DNA of 64,000 nt from Actinomycetota bacterium (GTDB lineage Bacteria > Actinomycetota > Acidimicrobiia > Acidimicrobiales > Iamiaceae), in NCBI GenBank assembly GCA_016185275.1, contig JACPNX010000038.1, positions 1 through 64,000 of the forward strand. Reading direction: 5' to 3'. Below are positions 41,633 through 51,008 of this stretch, piece after piece. The number at the start of each line of letters is the position of its first letter. Position 1 is the first letter of the stretch. Below the pieces are notes generated by a model. The model saw nothing but the letters and a program-made list of their open reading frames with translations. It was not told the origin of the DNA and made no database searches. Made by a program: the position numbers and the translations under genes.

Positions 41633-43033
41633 GTGCCCCGTCGCTTCTGGCTCGAGACCCTCGGGTGCCCGAAGAACCAGGTCGACTCGGACAAGCTCGC
41701 CGGCCGGCTGGCGGCTGGCGGCGCCGTGCCCGCCGATCGCCCGGACGAGGCGGAGCTGGTCGTCGTCAACACCTGCGCGTTCATCGAAGAGGCCCGCCAG
41801 GAGTCGGTCGACACGATCCTGGCGCTGGCCGGCGCGCGCGCGGACGGGGCACGGCTCGTGGTGACCGGCTGCCTGGCCGAGCGCTACGGCGACGAGCTGG
41901 CCGCAGCGCTGCCGGAGGTGGACCTCGTGGCCGGCTTCGGCCGGGAGGTCGATCTCGATGCCGCCGCCTCGCCCGCCCCCGCCGCCAAGGCCGGCGCGCT
42001 GGCCCCGGCCGGCTCGGCAGGCTCGGCCGGCGCGCCCGTCCCGGTCTCGATCGGCCGCCGCCCGGTCCCCGCCGTGCCCGAGTTCGATCTGCTGAACCTG
42101 CCACGGCCGAAGGCCACCGCGCCGTGGGCCTACGTGAAGGTGGCCGAGGGTTGCGACCGCGCCTGCGGGTTCTGCGCCATCCCTTCGTTCCGCGGCCCGC
42201 AACGGTCGCGCCCGCTCGGCGCCGTGCTGGGCGAGATCGAGGCGCTCGAGGTCGCCGAGGTCGTGCTGGTCGCCCAGGACCTCGCGTCCTACGGACGCGA
42301 TCAAGGGGTCGGTGAGCGCGGCATCGTCCCCTTGGTGCAGGCCGCGTCGGCGCTCGTCCCACGGGTCCGGTTGCTGTACCTGTATCCGAGCGACCTCACC
42401 GGCGCGCTCGTCGATGCGGTCTGCGCGACGGGTGTGCCGTACTTCGACCTGTCCCTCCAGCACGTCTCGCGCCCCCTGCTGCGCCGCATGCGCCGCTGGG
42501 GCGACGGCGACCGGTTCCTCCAGCGGGTCCGCGCCATCCGGGCGCAGGAGCCCGAGGCGGCGTTCCGGTCGAGCTTCATCGTCGGCTATCCCGGCGAGAC
42601 CGAGGCCGACCACGACCGGCTGCTGCACTTCGTCGAGGAGGCGCAGCTCGACTGGTGCGGCTTCTTCGCGTTCTCCGAGGAACCGGGCACGTACGCGGCC
42701 GGACTGGACGGAGCGGTCGACGGGGCGCTTGTGCGGGAGCGGCTCGGCGAGCTGCGCGAGCTCCAGGACGGGATCACCGCTCGCCGGCGCAACGATCTGG
42801 TGGGTCGCCGGGTCGAAGTGCTCGTGGACGAACCCGGTGTGGGCCGCACCCATCGAGAAGCGCCCGAGATCGACGGCATCGTCGAGGTCCCGGACGATCT
42901 CCCGACCGGCACGTTCGCGTCGCTGGTGGTGAGCGCAGCCTGGGGGACCGATCTCGTCGCCGCCCCGCTCGGTGTGGCGCCGGAAGCGGCCGGTGTGGCC
43001 CGCGCCGCGGCCGGGCAGGGGGCGGCGCGGTGA
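41633..43033 (+). CDS. rimO: Ribosomal protein S12 methylthiotransferase
   Basis: 466 aa radical-SAM enzyme that methylthiolates Asp88 of S12. N-terminal UPF0004 domain: L-G-C-P-K-N-Q-V-D-S and N-T-C-A-F, T-G-C-L-A with the three cluster cysteines; radical-SAM motif C-D-R-A-C-G-F-C-A-I-P; C-terminal TRAM domain with V-L-V-D-E-P. The C-P-K-N form distinguishes RimO from MiaB (encoded 5.6 kb downstream). An Ala/Gly-rich insertion lies near residue 110-140. The stop overlaps pgsA (GTGA). Confidence 0.94.
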   Translation: MPRRFWLETLGCPKNQVDSDKLAGRLAAGGAVPADRPDEAELVVVNTCAFIEEARQESVDTILALAGARADGARLVVTGCLAERYGDELAAALPEVDLVAGFGREVDLDAAASPAPAAKAGALAPAGSAGSAGAPVPVSIGRRPVPAVPEFDLLNLPRPKATAPWAYVKVAEGCDRACGFCAIPSFRGPQRSRPLGAVLGEIEALEVAEVVLVAQDLASYGRDQGVGERGIVPLVQAASALVPRVRLLYLYPSDLTGALVDAVCATGVPYFDLSLQHVSRPLLRRMRRWGDGDRFLQRVRAIRAQEPEAAFRSSFIVGYPGETEADHDRLLHFVEEAQLDWCGFFAFSEEPGTYAAGLDGAVDGALVRERLGELRELQDGITARRRNDLVGRRVEVLVDEPGVGRTHREAPEIDGIVEVPDDLPTGTFASLVVSAAWGTDLVAAPLGVAPEAAGVARAAAGQGAAR

Positions 43034-43641
43034 GACAGGCACCCGTTCCGCTGCCCGAGGACCGCTACGGCCCCTCGGCGCTGCTCACCCCGGCCAACGC
43101 CGTCACCGTCGTCCGGCTCGTGCTGTCACCGGCCCTGCTGGTCCTCATCCTGCGCGACCCGTCGTCGTGGACGGCGGTCAGCATGTGGATCGCGCTGGCC
43201 GTCACGGACGGCGTGGACGGTCACCTCGCCCGCCGGTTCGGCACCACCCGCTCGGGTGCGTTCCTCGACCCGCTGGCCGACAAGGTCCTCGTGCTGAGCG
43301 CCATGTTCGCCCTCGTGGCCGCCGAGCGGTTCTGGGTGCTGCCCGTCGGCCTCATCGCCGCCCGTGAGCTCGCGATGTCGCTGTACCGCACGAGGCTGGG
43401 CCGCATGGGCCTGGCCGTGCCGGCGCGGACGCTTGCGAAGGTGAAGACCACGGCGCAGGAGGCCGCGGTCGGCTTCGCGCTGCTGCCGCTCACGGTCGAC
43501 CACCCATGGGTGGCCGTCACGGCGTTGTGGTGCGCCGTCGCCCTGACGCTCGCCAGCGGCGCGCAGTACCTCTTCGACGGGCGCAGCGCGGCGACGACCC
43601 TCGGTCATCGCGGACCGGCCATCGCGCTGGCCGAGGACTGA
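43030..43641 (+). CDS. pgsA: CDP-alcohol phosphatidyltransferase (phosphatidylglycerophosphate synthase)
   Basis: 203 aa integral membrane enzyme. The CDP-alcohol motif D-G-V-D-G-H-L-A-R-R-F-G-T-T-R-S-G-A-F-L-D-P-L-A-D-K matches DGx2AR-x8-Gx3Dx3D. About five to six hydrophobic segments. PgsA makes phosphatidylglycerophosphate from CDP-diacylglycerol; pgsA next to rimO and cinA is the common actinobacterial order, which supports the assignment over other CDP-alcohol transferases. Confidence 0.9.
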   Translation: MRQAPVPLPEDRYGPSALLTPANAVTVVRLVLSPALLVLILRDPSSWTAVSMWIALAVTDGVDGHLARRFGTTRSGAFLDPLADKVLVLSAMFALVAAERFWVLPVGLIAARELAMSLYRTRLGRMGLAVPARTLAKVKTTAQEAAVGFALLPLTVDHPWVAVTALWCAVALTLASGAQYLFDGRSAATTLGHRGPAIALAED

Positions 43642-43710
43642 CCGAAGGTCCACCGGCGCGTGGATCCGCACGGTCGCCCGGCGCCGCGCGCCCTGCCGAT
43701 CTCGCGCCCG

Positions 43711-43716
43711 TAGGGT
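43711..43716 (+). promoter_or_regulatory. -10 hexamer of cinA (leaderless)
   Basis: TAGGGT ends 7 nt before the ATG at 43724. This places the start at 43724 rather than at a GTG three codons upstream, which overlaps the hexamer. Confidence 0.55.
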
Positions 43717-43723
43717 GCCGGCC

Positions 43724-45064
43724 ATGCGCTGCGAGGTGATCGCCGTCGGGACGGAGCTCCTGCTGGGGCAGATCGTCGACACGAACTCGTCGTGGATCGG
43801 CGAGCAGCTCGCGCTGGCGGGAGTCGACTCGCACTTCCAGACGAAGGTGGGCGACAACGTCGAACGGATCGCCTCGGTGCTGCGCATCGCCCTCGACCGC
43901 AGCGACGCGGTGATCGTGTGTGGCGGCTTGGGCCCGACCCACGACGACGTCACCCGCGAGGCGATCGCCGAGGTGATGGGCGTGGGCCTCGTGCGCGACG
44001 CGTCGGTGGTGGCCCGCATCGAAGCCATGTTCTCGGCGCGCGGGCGGCGCATGCCGGACAACAACCTCCGCCAGGCCGACATCCCCGAGGGCGCCGCGGC
44101 CATCGACCATCCCCAGCCGGGCACCGCTCCCGGGCTCGTGTGCCCCATCGCGTGGCCCGGCGGCGGCGAGGGCGACGAGGGCGCCAGCGGCCCCGGCGGG
44201 GCCGGCGAGCGCACCGTCGACAAGGTGGTCTACGCGGTGCCCGGCGTGCCCCACGAGATGCGCGCCATCGTCGAGCAGGTGATCGTGCCGGACCTGCGCC
44301 GGCGGGCCGGAGACACCTCGGTCATCCTCAGCCGCACACTGCGCACGTGGGGCGAGAGCGAGTCGGGTCTCGCCGAGCGCCTCGCCGAGCGCATCCGCCA
44401 GCTCGACGAGATCGGCAACCCGACGCTGGCGTTCCTCGCCAGCGGCGTCGAGGGGCTGAAGGTGCGCGTCACCGCCAAGGGACCCGACGAGGCGTCGTGC
44501 AAGGAGGTGCTCGGTCACGAAGAGCTCGTGCTGCGGGCGTTGCTCGGCGATCTCGTGTTCGGCGTCGACGACGAGACGATGGAGATCGCGGTCGGCGCCC
44601 TCCTCGACGCCAACCGCCTGTCCCTCGGTCTGGCCGAGTCGGTGACCGGAGGGCTGGTCGGCGCCCGGCTGACCGCGGCTCCCGGCGCGTCGGCGTGGTT
44701 CCGAGGATCCATCGTGTCCTATGCCAGCGAGGTCAAGTTCGACCTGCTGGACGTGCCGGAGGGACCGGTGGTCACGGCCGAGGCGGCCGAGGCCATGGCC
44801 GCAGGGGCCCGCCGTGTGCTCGACGCCGACGTCGGTCTGTCCGTCACCGGGGTGGCCGGTCCCGCGGCCCAAGACGGCGAGGAGCCCGGCACCGTCTACG
44901 TCGGCCTGGCGCTCGGCGACCAGGTCGAGTCCGTGAGGTTGCGCCTGCCCGGCGACCGCGAGCGGGTCCGCCAGTTCGCCTGCATCTCCGCGCTCGACGT
45001 GCTCCGGCACCGGCTGTCGGGTTCGTCGCGGGGCGGTCACCTCGGCGAGCGCACGAAGGCGTAG
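43724..45064 (+). CDS. cinA: CinA-like protein with nicotinamide-nucleotide amidohydrolase domain
   Basis: 446 aa. The N-terminal MoaB/MogA-like COG1058 domain starts C-E-V-I-A-V-G-T-E-L-L-L-G-Q-I-V-D-T-N and has C-G-G-L-G-P-T-H-D-D-V-T-R-E. A 20-residue Gly/Ala/Asp insertion lies near 145-165. The C-terminal PncC domain has A-E-S-V-T-G-G-L-V-G-A-R-L-T and the S-Y-A-S-E-V-K and T-G-V-A-G-P boxes; this domain deamidates NMN to NaMN in pyridine-nucleotide recycling. cinA-recA is a conserved neighbourhood in Gram-positives. Confidence 0.92.
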   Translation: MRCEVIAVGTELLLGQIVDTNSSWIGEQLALAGVDSHFQTKVGDNVERIASVLRIALDRSDAVIVCGGLGPTHDDVTREAIAEVMGVGLVRDASVVARIEAMFSARGRRMPDNNLRQADIPEGAAAIDHPQPGTAPGLVCPIAWPGGGEGDEGASGPGGAGERTVDKVVYAVPGVPHEMRAIVEQVIVPDLRRRAGDTSVILSRTLRTWGESESGLAERLAERIRQLDEIGNPTLAFLASGVEGLKVRVTAKGPDEASCKEVLGHEELVLRALLGDLVFGVDDETMEIAVGALLDANRLSLGLAESVTGGLVGARLTAAPGASAWFRGSIVSYASEVKFDLLDVPEGPVVTAEAAEAMAAGARRVLDADVGLSVTGVAGPAAQDGEEPGTVYVGLALGDQVESVRLRLPGDRERVRQFACISALDVLRHRLSGSSRGGHLGERTKA

Positions 45065-45211
45065 CCGCGCTGGGCCGATCGGAGCCGGGCCGGTCCGGGA
45101 GGTCACCGTCGTCCGGTCCCACCTCGACCGTGCCGGAGCCCGCTATGAGGTCGTCGGTCGGGGTTCGCTCGGCGGTGCTCCCGAGGCCCACGCCGCGGGG
45201 GATGCTTGAAG

Positions 45212-45225
45212 CGAACGAGCGTTCG
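45212..45225. promoter_or_regulatory. LexA (SOS) box of recA
   Basis: CGAACGAGCGTTCG fits the Gram-positive/actinobacterial LexA consensus CGAACRNRYGTTCG at every position. It lies 183 nt before the recA GTG, in the expected place for LexA repression. Confidence 0.85.
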
Positions 45226-45310
45226 GAACTACAGTCGTGTCGTTCCGCCGCCGGCGGGGCACCGGCTCGCCGAGCCCGATGGGTGCGCCCGTCGGGCCGG
45301 TCCCCGGGCG

Positions 45311-45333
45311 CTGTCACACCCCCTCCGTAGGGT
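45311..45333 (+). promoter_or_regulatory. RecA-NDp-like (PafBC-type) promoter of recA
   Basis: CTGTCACAC (45311-45319), exactly 8 nt, then TAGGGT (45328-45333). This matches the TGTCR core and spacing of the mycobacterial LexA-independent damage promoter TTGTCRGTG-N8-TANNNT, though the trailing GTG is CAC here. It would give a leader of about 70 nt. Confidence 0.6.
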
Positions 45334-45407
45334 CGTGGCCATTCGGATCGCTGCGCCGGAACGCAGCCCCCACGATCGAACGAACGGACCTGACGAAAGG
45401 ACCTCCG

Positions 45408-46457
<1,050 letters not shown>

Positions 46458-46465
46458 TCGCTCGG

Positions 46466-46509
46466 GCCGCGGCCGGCGGGGACACCCACACCTCCCCGTC
46501 GGCCGTGGC
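46466..46509 (+). terminator. Strong hairpin after recA
   Basis: A 17-bp stem (46466-46482 with 46493-46509), fully paired in RNA with two G-U pairs, and a 10-nt loop, 8 nt after the recA stop. There is no T-run, as usual in such GC-rich genomes. Confidence 0.8.
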
Positions 46510-46612
46510 TCCGGGCTCGCTGGTTTGCGGGCCTGCGCTCGGGGTCCCGCCCAAAAGGGACGATCCACGCCCAGGAGGCAGGGGGGCGGCGCAGGGTGGC
46601 GAATCTGTTGCC

Positions 46613-47101
46613 GTGCGCCCAGCCGAGCCCGAGACGCTCAAGGTCTCCACGAAGTCGAGCCCGAACTCGGTGGCCGGCGCCATCGCCGGGGCCGTTCGGG
46701 AGGTCGGCGCGGCGCGCCTCCAGGTGGTCGGTGCCGGTGCCCTCAACCAGGCGGTGAAGGCAGTGGCCATCGCTCGCGGCTACCTGGCCGCCGCGGGGAT
46801 CGACCTCGTGTGCGTCCCGACGTTCGCCGACATCGAGATCGACGGCGAGGACCGCACCGCGCTGCGGCTCGACATCGAGGACCGCTTCCACCGGGTGCCG
46901 GACGCCCGTTCGGATGCCGAACCCGCATCCCGCCGCGGGGCGGTTGGGCAGGGACCGGCCGGCACCCGATCGCCCGGCACGGCCGGCTCCCCGGAGGTCG
47001 TCGACCTGCGCCAGCCGCCCAGCCGACCGGGTGTCGGTCGATCTGCGGCCGGCCCGTCGCTGGTGCCGCCGCAGGCCACCTCGCGGTCGAGCGTGAGCTA
47101 G
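46613..47101 (+). CDS. SpoVS-family protein
   Basis: 162 aa. The first 85 residues are a close match to stage V sporulation protein S: L-K-V-S-T-K-S-S-P-N-S-V-A-G-A-I-A-G, then G-A-G-A-L-N-Q-A-V-K-A-V-A-I-A-R-G-Y and I-D-G-E-D-R-T-A. SpoVS-like proteins are small Alba-like folds that bind nucleic acids and occur in many non-sporulating bacteria. A disordered Pro/Gly/Ser/Arg tail of about 75 residues is added here. The GTG start is not well fixed by a ribosome site. It occupies the slot between recA and miaB. Confidence 0.85.
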   Translation: MRPAEPETLKVSTKSSPNSVAGAIAGAVREVGAARLQVVGAGALNQAVKAVAIARGYLAAAGIDLVCVPTFADIEIDGEDRTALRLDIEDRFHRVPDARSDAEPASRRGAVGQGPAGTRSPGTAGSPEVVDLRQPPSRPGVGRSAAGPSLVPPQATSRSSVS

Positions 47102-47179
47102 CTAGCGCCGAGCGAGCGCCCTTCCCTCCGAGCCCGGTGACTCCGGGGCGTCCCCGCCGGGCGCGGCAGCGCCAGCCCG

Positions 47180-47185
47180 TAGGCT
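47180..47185 (+). promoter_or_regulatory. -10 hexamer of miaB (leaderless)
   Basis: TAGGCT ends 8 nt before the miaB GTG at 47194. Confidence 0.5.
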
Positions 47186-47193
47186 GACCGACC

Positions 47194-48612
47194 GTGGACC
47201 GGCGGTACTGGGTGCGCACCTACGGGTGCCAGATGAACGAGCACGACTCCGAGCGCATCGCCGGGCTGCTCGAGGCCGACGGTCTGGTGCCCGCGGCGAG
47301 CGAGGCCGAAGCCGACGTCGTCGTGCTCAACACCTGCTGCATCCGGGAGAACGCCGACAACAAGCTCTACGGGGCGCTCGGGCATCTCAAGGCCCGCAAG
47401 ACCCTCGAGCCGGGACTGCGGATCGTCGTCGGTGGTTGCCTCGCGCAGAAGGACCGCGACCTCATCCGCGAACGCGCACCCCACGTCGACGTCGTGTTGG
47501 GCACGCACAACGTGCACCGGACCGCCACACTGCTCCGCCGGGCCGCCGAGAGCGGCCCGATCACCGAGATCCTCGAAGCGGCCGCCGCCGACGACGCGGC
47601 GGCGTTCCCTTCTGCACTGCCCGCCCGTCGCGAGCTGGGCCACGCCGCCTGGGTGACCATTCAGATCGGCTGCGACAACGCGTGCGCGTTCTGCATCGTC
47701 CCCGCCGTCCGGGGACCGGAGATCAGCCGCCCCTTCGACGACCTCGTGGCCGAGGTGGAGGCTCTGGCCGCCGACGGTGTCACGGAGGTGACCCTGCTCG
47801 GGCAGAACGTCAACTCCTACGGCCGCGACCTCACGCTGGCCGAGCGGCGAGCGGGCTCCGACGGTGTCCGCGTCCGCCCGCTCTTCGCCGAGCTGCTGCG
47901 CGCCATCGGGAGCGTGGAAGGCATCCGCCGGGTCCGCTTCACCAGTCCCCATCCGAAGGACCTGCGGCCCGAGACCATCGAGGCGATGGCCGCAACCCCG
48001 GCGGTGTGCGAGCACCTGCACCTCCCGTTGCAGGCGGGGAGCGACCGCACGCTGGCCGCGATGCACCGCGGCTACACCGCGGAGCGCTACCTCGAACGGC
48101 TCGCCGCCGCCCGCGCCGCCATCGCCGACCTCGCGGTCACCACCGATCTGATCGTCGGCTTTCCGGGCGAGACGGAGGCCGACTTCGAGTGCACGCTCGA
48201 GGTCGTGGCGGAGGCGGCCTACGACTCGGCGTACACCTTCATCTTCTCGCCCCGGCCGGGCACCGAGGCGGCGGCCATGGAGGACCGGTTCGTGCCCGCC
48301 GACGTCGTGGCCGACCGGTTCGAGCGCTTGCGCGTCGTCGTCGAACGATCGGCGCGCGCCCGCCATGAGGATCGGGTCGGTCGCGTCGAGGAGATCGTGG
48401 TCGAGGGACCATCCCGCAAGGATCCGGCCGTGCTCACGGGCCGAACGCGCCAGAACAAGCTCGTCCACGTCGCGACGGCGGACCCGCTGCGGCCGGGCAC
48501 CTACGCGTCGGCGCGCATCACGGCGGCAGGCGCGCACCACCTGCGCGGCGACCTGCTGGCCGTCACCGCTCCCGCCCGGCACCGCACCCGCATCCCGGTC
48601 ACGGCGGGCTGA
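47194..48612 (+). CDS. miaB: tRNA-2-methylthio-N6-dimethylallyladenosine synthase
   Basis: 472 aa radical-SAM methylthiotransferase acting on i6A37 of tRNA. N-terminal cluster cysteines in T-Y-G-C-Q-M-N, N-T-C-C-I-R-E-N-A and G-C-L-A-Q; radical-SAM C-D-N-A-C-A-F-C-I-V-P; L-P-L-Q-A-G-S and G-F-P-G-E-T boxes; C-terminal TRAM domain. The C-Q-M-N form marks it as MiaB. Its substrate is made by MiaA, encoded 6.7 kb downstream after two unrelated operons that interrupt the usual miaB-miaA order. Confidence 0.95.
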   Translation: MDRRYWVRTYGCQMNEHDSERIAGLLEADGLVPAASEAEADVVVLNTCCIRENADNKLYGALGHLKARKTLEPGLRIVVGGCLAQKDRDLIRERAPHVDVVLGTHNVHRTATLLRRAAESGPITEILEAAAADDAAAFPSALPARRELGHAAWVTIQIGCDNACAFCIVPAVRGPEISRPFDDLVAEVEALAADGVTEVTLLGQNVNSYGRDLTLAERRAGSDGVRVRPLFAELLRAIGSVEGIRRVRFTSPHPKDLRPETIEAMAATPAVCEHLHLPLQAGSDRTLAAMHRGYTAERYLERLAAARAAIADLAVTTDLIVGFPGETEADFECTLEVVAEAAYDSAYTFIFSPRPGTEAAAMEDRFVPADVVADRFERLRVVVERSARARHEDRVGRVEEIVVEGPSRKDPAVLTGRTRQNKLVHVATADPLRPGTYASARITAAGAHHLRGDLLAVTAPARHRTRIPVTAG

Positions 48613-48670
48613 TCCGGCCCGGACGCGCGCTGGAGGGGCGCGGGATGGGGGCTGGACGGCAGGCGGGTGG

Positions 48671-48790
48671 GCGCTCGGTGCCGGCAGCGCGCCCGGGGGC
48701 GCGCCCGGCGGCGCGCTCGATGCCGGCGGCGCGCCCGGCGGCGCGCTCGGTGCCGGCGGCCCGCCCGGCGGCCCGCCCGGCACCAGCCGG
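48671..48790. repeat. About 30-bp GC-rich tandem repeat between convergent genes
   Basis: About three and a half copies of a unit beginning GCGCTCGGTGCCGGC and containing GCGCGCCCGGCG; two copies (48711-48740 and 48741-48770) are exactly 30 bp apart. It fills the gap between miaB and the ABC permease and can fold extensively, so it may serve as a two-way terminator. Confidence 0.8.
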
Positions 48791-48800
48791 CACCCGGTGC

Positions 48801-50033
48801 TCAGGAGCGCCCGGCCAGCGCCTCGCGCAGCGAGAGACGCGATCCGAAGCGCAACGCGCCCCCCTCGTAGGCGCGGGCGGCCAGGCGAACCATGCCGGCG
48901 ATCGAGGCGACGGCGATGAGGACGGCCGCGACGACCTGCCAGGCGGGTACCCCGCCGGCGGCGGTGCGCAACGGCATCACCAGCGGAGCGGAGAAGGGCA
49001 GCAGCGACATGACCACGGCGACGGTGCTCGAAGGATCCTCGACCGCGAAGACCGACACCGCGAACGACACGATGAGCAGCACGGTCAACGGCGCCGTGGT
49101 GTTCTGGACCTCCTCCTGCCGGCTGACCAGCGCCCCGGCGACCGCGAACGCGCAGGCGTAGAACGCGTAGCCGAGCACGAACCACGCCATGACCCCCAGC
49201 GCGGCGAGGAGCCAGCCCGGGGGCAGATCGATCGTGCCGGCGGCGGTGGCCGCGCTCAGGCCGACGACGACGTAGAGCAGGAGCTGCCCGAGGCCGAGCG
49301 CGCCGATCCCGACGATCTTGCCGGTCAGCAGCTCACGGGCCCGGACGCGGGCGAGGAGCACCTCGACCACCCGGGACGACTTCTCCTCCACGACACCGCT
49401 GGCCACCGCGACGCCGTAGCCGATCAGCTGCCCGTAGAGCAGGAACGAGGCGACGCGGCTGAGGGTGTTGCGTCGCTCACCGGCCGAGCTGGGGCCGCGC
49501 AGTGCGACGACTCGCAGCCCCGCCGGGTCCGTGAGCGACCGAGCGGTCCGGGGAGTGACATCTCCGGCGGCCACCGCTCGCGCCACCTCGGCCGACTGGG
49601 CGGCGGCCCGCACGACGGCAGCCAGCGCATCGGGCAGCCGGCGGTCGACGATGATCCGGTTGCCCGAGATGGCGGCGTCGACGTCACCCCGGACCGCCGC
49701 GCGCGCCGCGGCCTCGGAGCCGACCGACGTGACCGCGAGGCGTACCTCCGGCGCCCGCTGGTCGACCGCCCGCAGGGCCTCCGCGATGGCCTCGGGCGAC
49801 GGGCCGCCGTCGTCGCCGGCTGCGGCACCACGACCGTCGCCTGCTGAGGCGGCGCCGCGCACCACCGCGACCCGGTAGTGCGCGGGGCCGTTGCCGCCGA
49901 GGACGCTGGGCAGCACGGCCACCGCCAGCACGATGGCCAGCATGAGCGCCGTCGACACGTGCAGCGACCGGGCGCGAAGGCGCGTGACGACCTCACGGCC
50001 GGCGATCAGGCGTACGTCGAGCCAGCCGGTCAT
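48801..50033 (-). CDS. ABC-2 transporter permease (NatB-like)
   Basis: 410 aa. One N-terminal helix (about 25-45), a large external domain of about 130 residues, then five to six helices with Y-G-Q-L-I-G-Y-G-V-A-V-A-S-G-V-V-E-E-K-S-S-R-V-V-E-V-L-L, the box typical of NatB/YhaP-type Na+ or antibiotic exporters. ATG overlaps the ATPase stop (ATGA), giving a two-gene exporter. Cargo unknown. Confidence 0.85.
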   Translation of the reverse strand: MTGWLDVRLIAGREVVTRLRARSLHVSTALMLAIVLAVAVLPSVLGGNGPAHYRVAVVRGAASAGDGRGAAAGDDGGPSPEAIAEALRAVDQRAPEVRLAVTSVGSEAAARAAVRGDVDAAISGNRIIVDRRLPDALAAVVRAAAQSAEVARAVAAGDVTPRTARSLTDPAGLRVVALRGPSSAGERRNTLSRVASFLLYGQLIGYGVAVASGVVEEKSSRVVEVLLARVRARELLTGKIVGIGALGLGQLLLYVVVGLSAATAAGTIDLPPGWLLAALGVMAWFVLGYAFYACAFAVAGALVSRQEEVQNTTAPLTVLLIVSFAVSVFAVEDPSSTVAVVMSLLPFSAPLVMPLRTAAGGVPAWQVVAAVLIAVASIAGMVRLAARAYEGGALRFGSRLSLREALAGRS

Positions 50034-50941
50034 GCCGTCACCACCTCCCGGTACAGCTCGGCGAGTGAGGGGACGTCCTCGGCGAAGTGGCGGACCGTGC
50101 CGACCGCTCGCGCCGCGTCGAGAAGCGCGCCGAGCGGCGCCGCGCCGCCCCCGTCGGCCAGCTCGACGAGAACCGTCCCGTCGGCGTCGGTGCGCCACGC
50201 CCGCGCTCCCGAGACGTCGGCCAGCGCCTGCGCCAGAGCGGGTGGGTCCCCGTCCACGCCGATCCGCCACCGCCGCGGCCCCGCCCCGCGGAGCCCGGCG
50301 ATCGTGCCGTCGGCCACGACGCGCCCGGCCTCGAGGATGACGACGCGGTCGCAGATCTGCTCGACCAGCTCCAGCTGGTGGCTGGAGAACAGCACCGACG
50401 CTCCCCGGCCGGCTTCGGCGCGCAACACGCCGGCCATCACGTCGACCCCCAGAGGGTCGAGCCCGCTGAACGGCTCGTCGAGCACGAGCAGGTCGGGCCG
50501 GTGCAGCAGGGCGGCCGCGAGCTGGACGCGCTGCTGGTTGCCGAGCGACAGCGCCTCGACGTTGTCGCGACCGCGCTCGCCCACGCCCAGGCGATCGGCC
50601 CACTCGCGAGCCTGCTCCCGGGCCTCGACGGTCGCCATCCCCGCGAGGCGACCGAGGTACACGAGCTGGTCGAGCACCCGCATCTTCGGGTACAGCCCGC
50701 GCTCCTCGGGCATGTAGCCGAACCGGCGCCGTCGTGTCTGCGAGGTCGGCGGCGAGCCGCCCCAGAGCACGGTCCCCGCGTCGGGGACCAGGAGGGCCAT
50801 GATCGCCCGCATGGCCGTGGTCTTGCCGGCGCCGTTGCGCCCGACGAAGCCCACGATGGACCCGCCGGGCACGGTGAAGTCGACCGCGTCGAGCGCCGGC
50901 TGGCCGGCGTAGGCGTGCGAGAGCGCATGGATGTCGAGCAT
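50030..50941 (-). CDS. ABC transporter ATP-binding protein (NatA-like)
   Basis: 303 aa from ATG 50941. Walker A V-G-R-N-G-A-G-K-T-T, Q-loop region Y-M-P-E-E-R-G-L-Y-P-K-M, signature L-S-L-G-N-Q-Q-R-V (variant of LSGGQ with Leu and Asn), Walker B L-L-V-L-D-E-P-F-S-G-L-D-P, H-loop S-S-H-Q-L-E. The E-E-R-G-L-Y and S-x-G-N-Q-Q features are typical of NatA/YhaQ ATPases. A GTG at 50962 with AGG nearby is an alternative start. Pairs with the permease at 48801-50033. Confidence 0.88.
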   Translation of the reverse strand: MLDIHALSHAYAGQPALDAVDFTVPGGSIVGFVGRNGAGKTTAMRAIMALLVPDAGTVLWGGSPPTSQTRRRRFGYMPEERGLYPKMRVLDQLVYLGRLAGMATVEAREQAREWADRLGVGERGRDNVEALSLGNQQRVQLAAALLHRPDLLVLDEPFSGLDPLGVDVMAGVLRAEAGRGASVLFSSHQLELVEQICDRVVILEAGRVVADGTIAGLRGAGPRRWRIGVDGDPPALAQALADVSGARAWRTDADGTVLVELADGGGAAPLGALLDAARAVGTVRHFAEDVPSLAELYREVVTA

Positions 50942-51008
50942 CGGCTGGTCGGTGTAGCCCACATCGACCTGCGTCGACAGATCGCGGCTGCTGCGGTGCG
51001 ACTCCGGG

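Larger units (their letters stand above)
45065..45407. other. recA upstream regulatory region (343 bp)
   Basis: No gene is supported in it. It carries a perfect SOS box (45212-45225) and a RecA-NDp-like promoter (45311-45333); the remainder shows no further structure I can name. Confidence 0.7.

Noticed and set aside
45371-45392. GATCGAACGAACGG as a second SOS box near recA
   Set aside because: It lacks the GTTC half; only the site at 45212-45225 is symmetric.
48671-48790. CRISPR-like array
   Set aside because: The 30-bp units are directly adjacent with no spacers and no cas genes are near.
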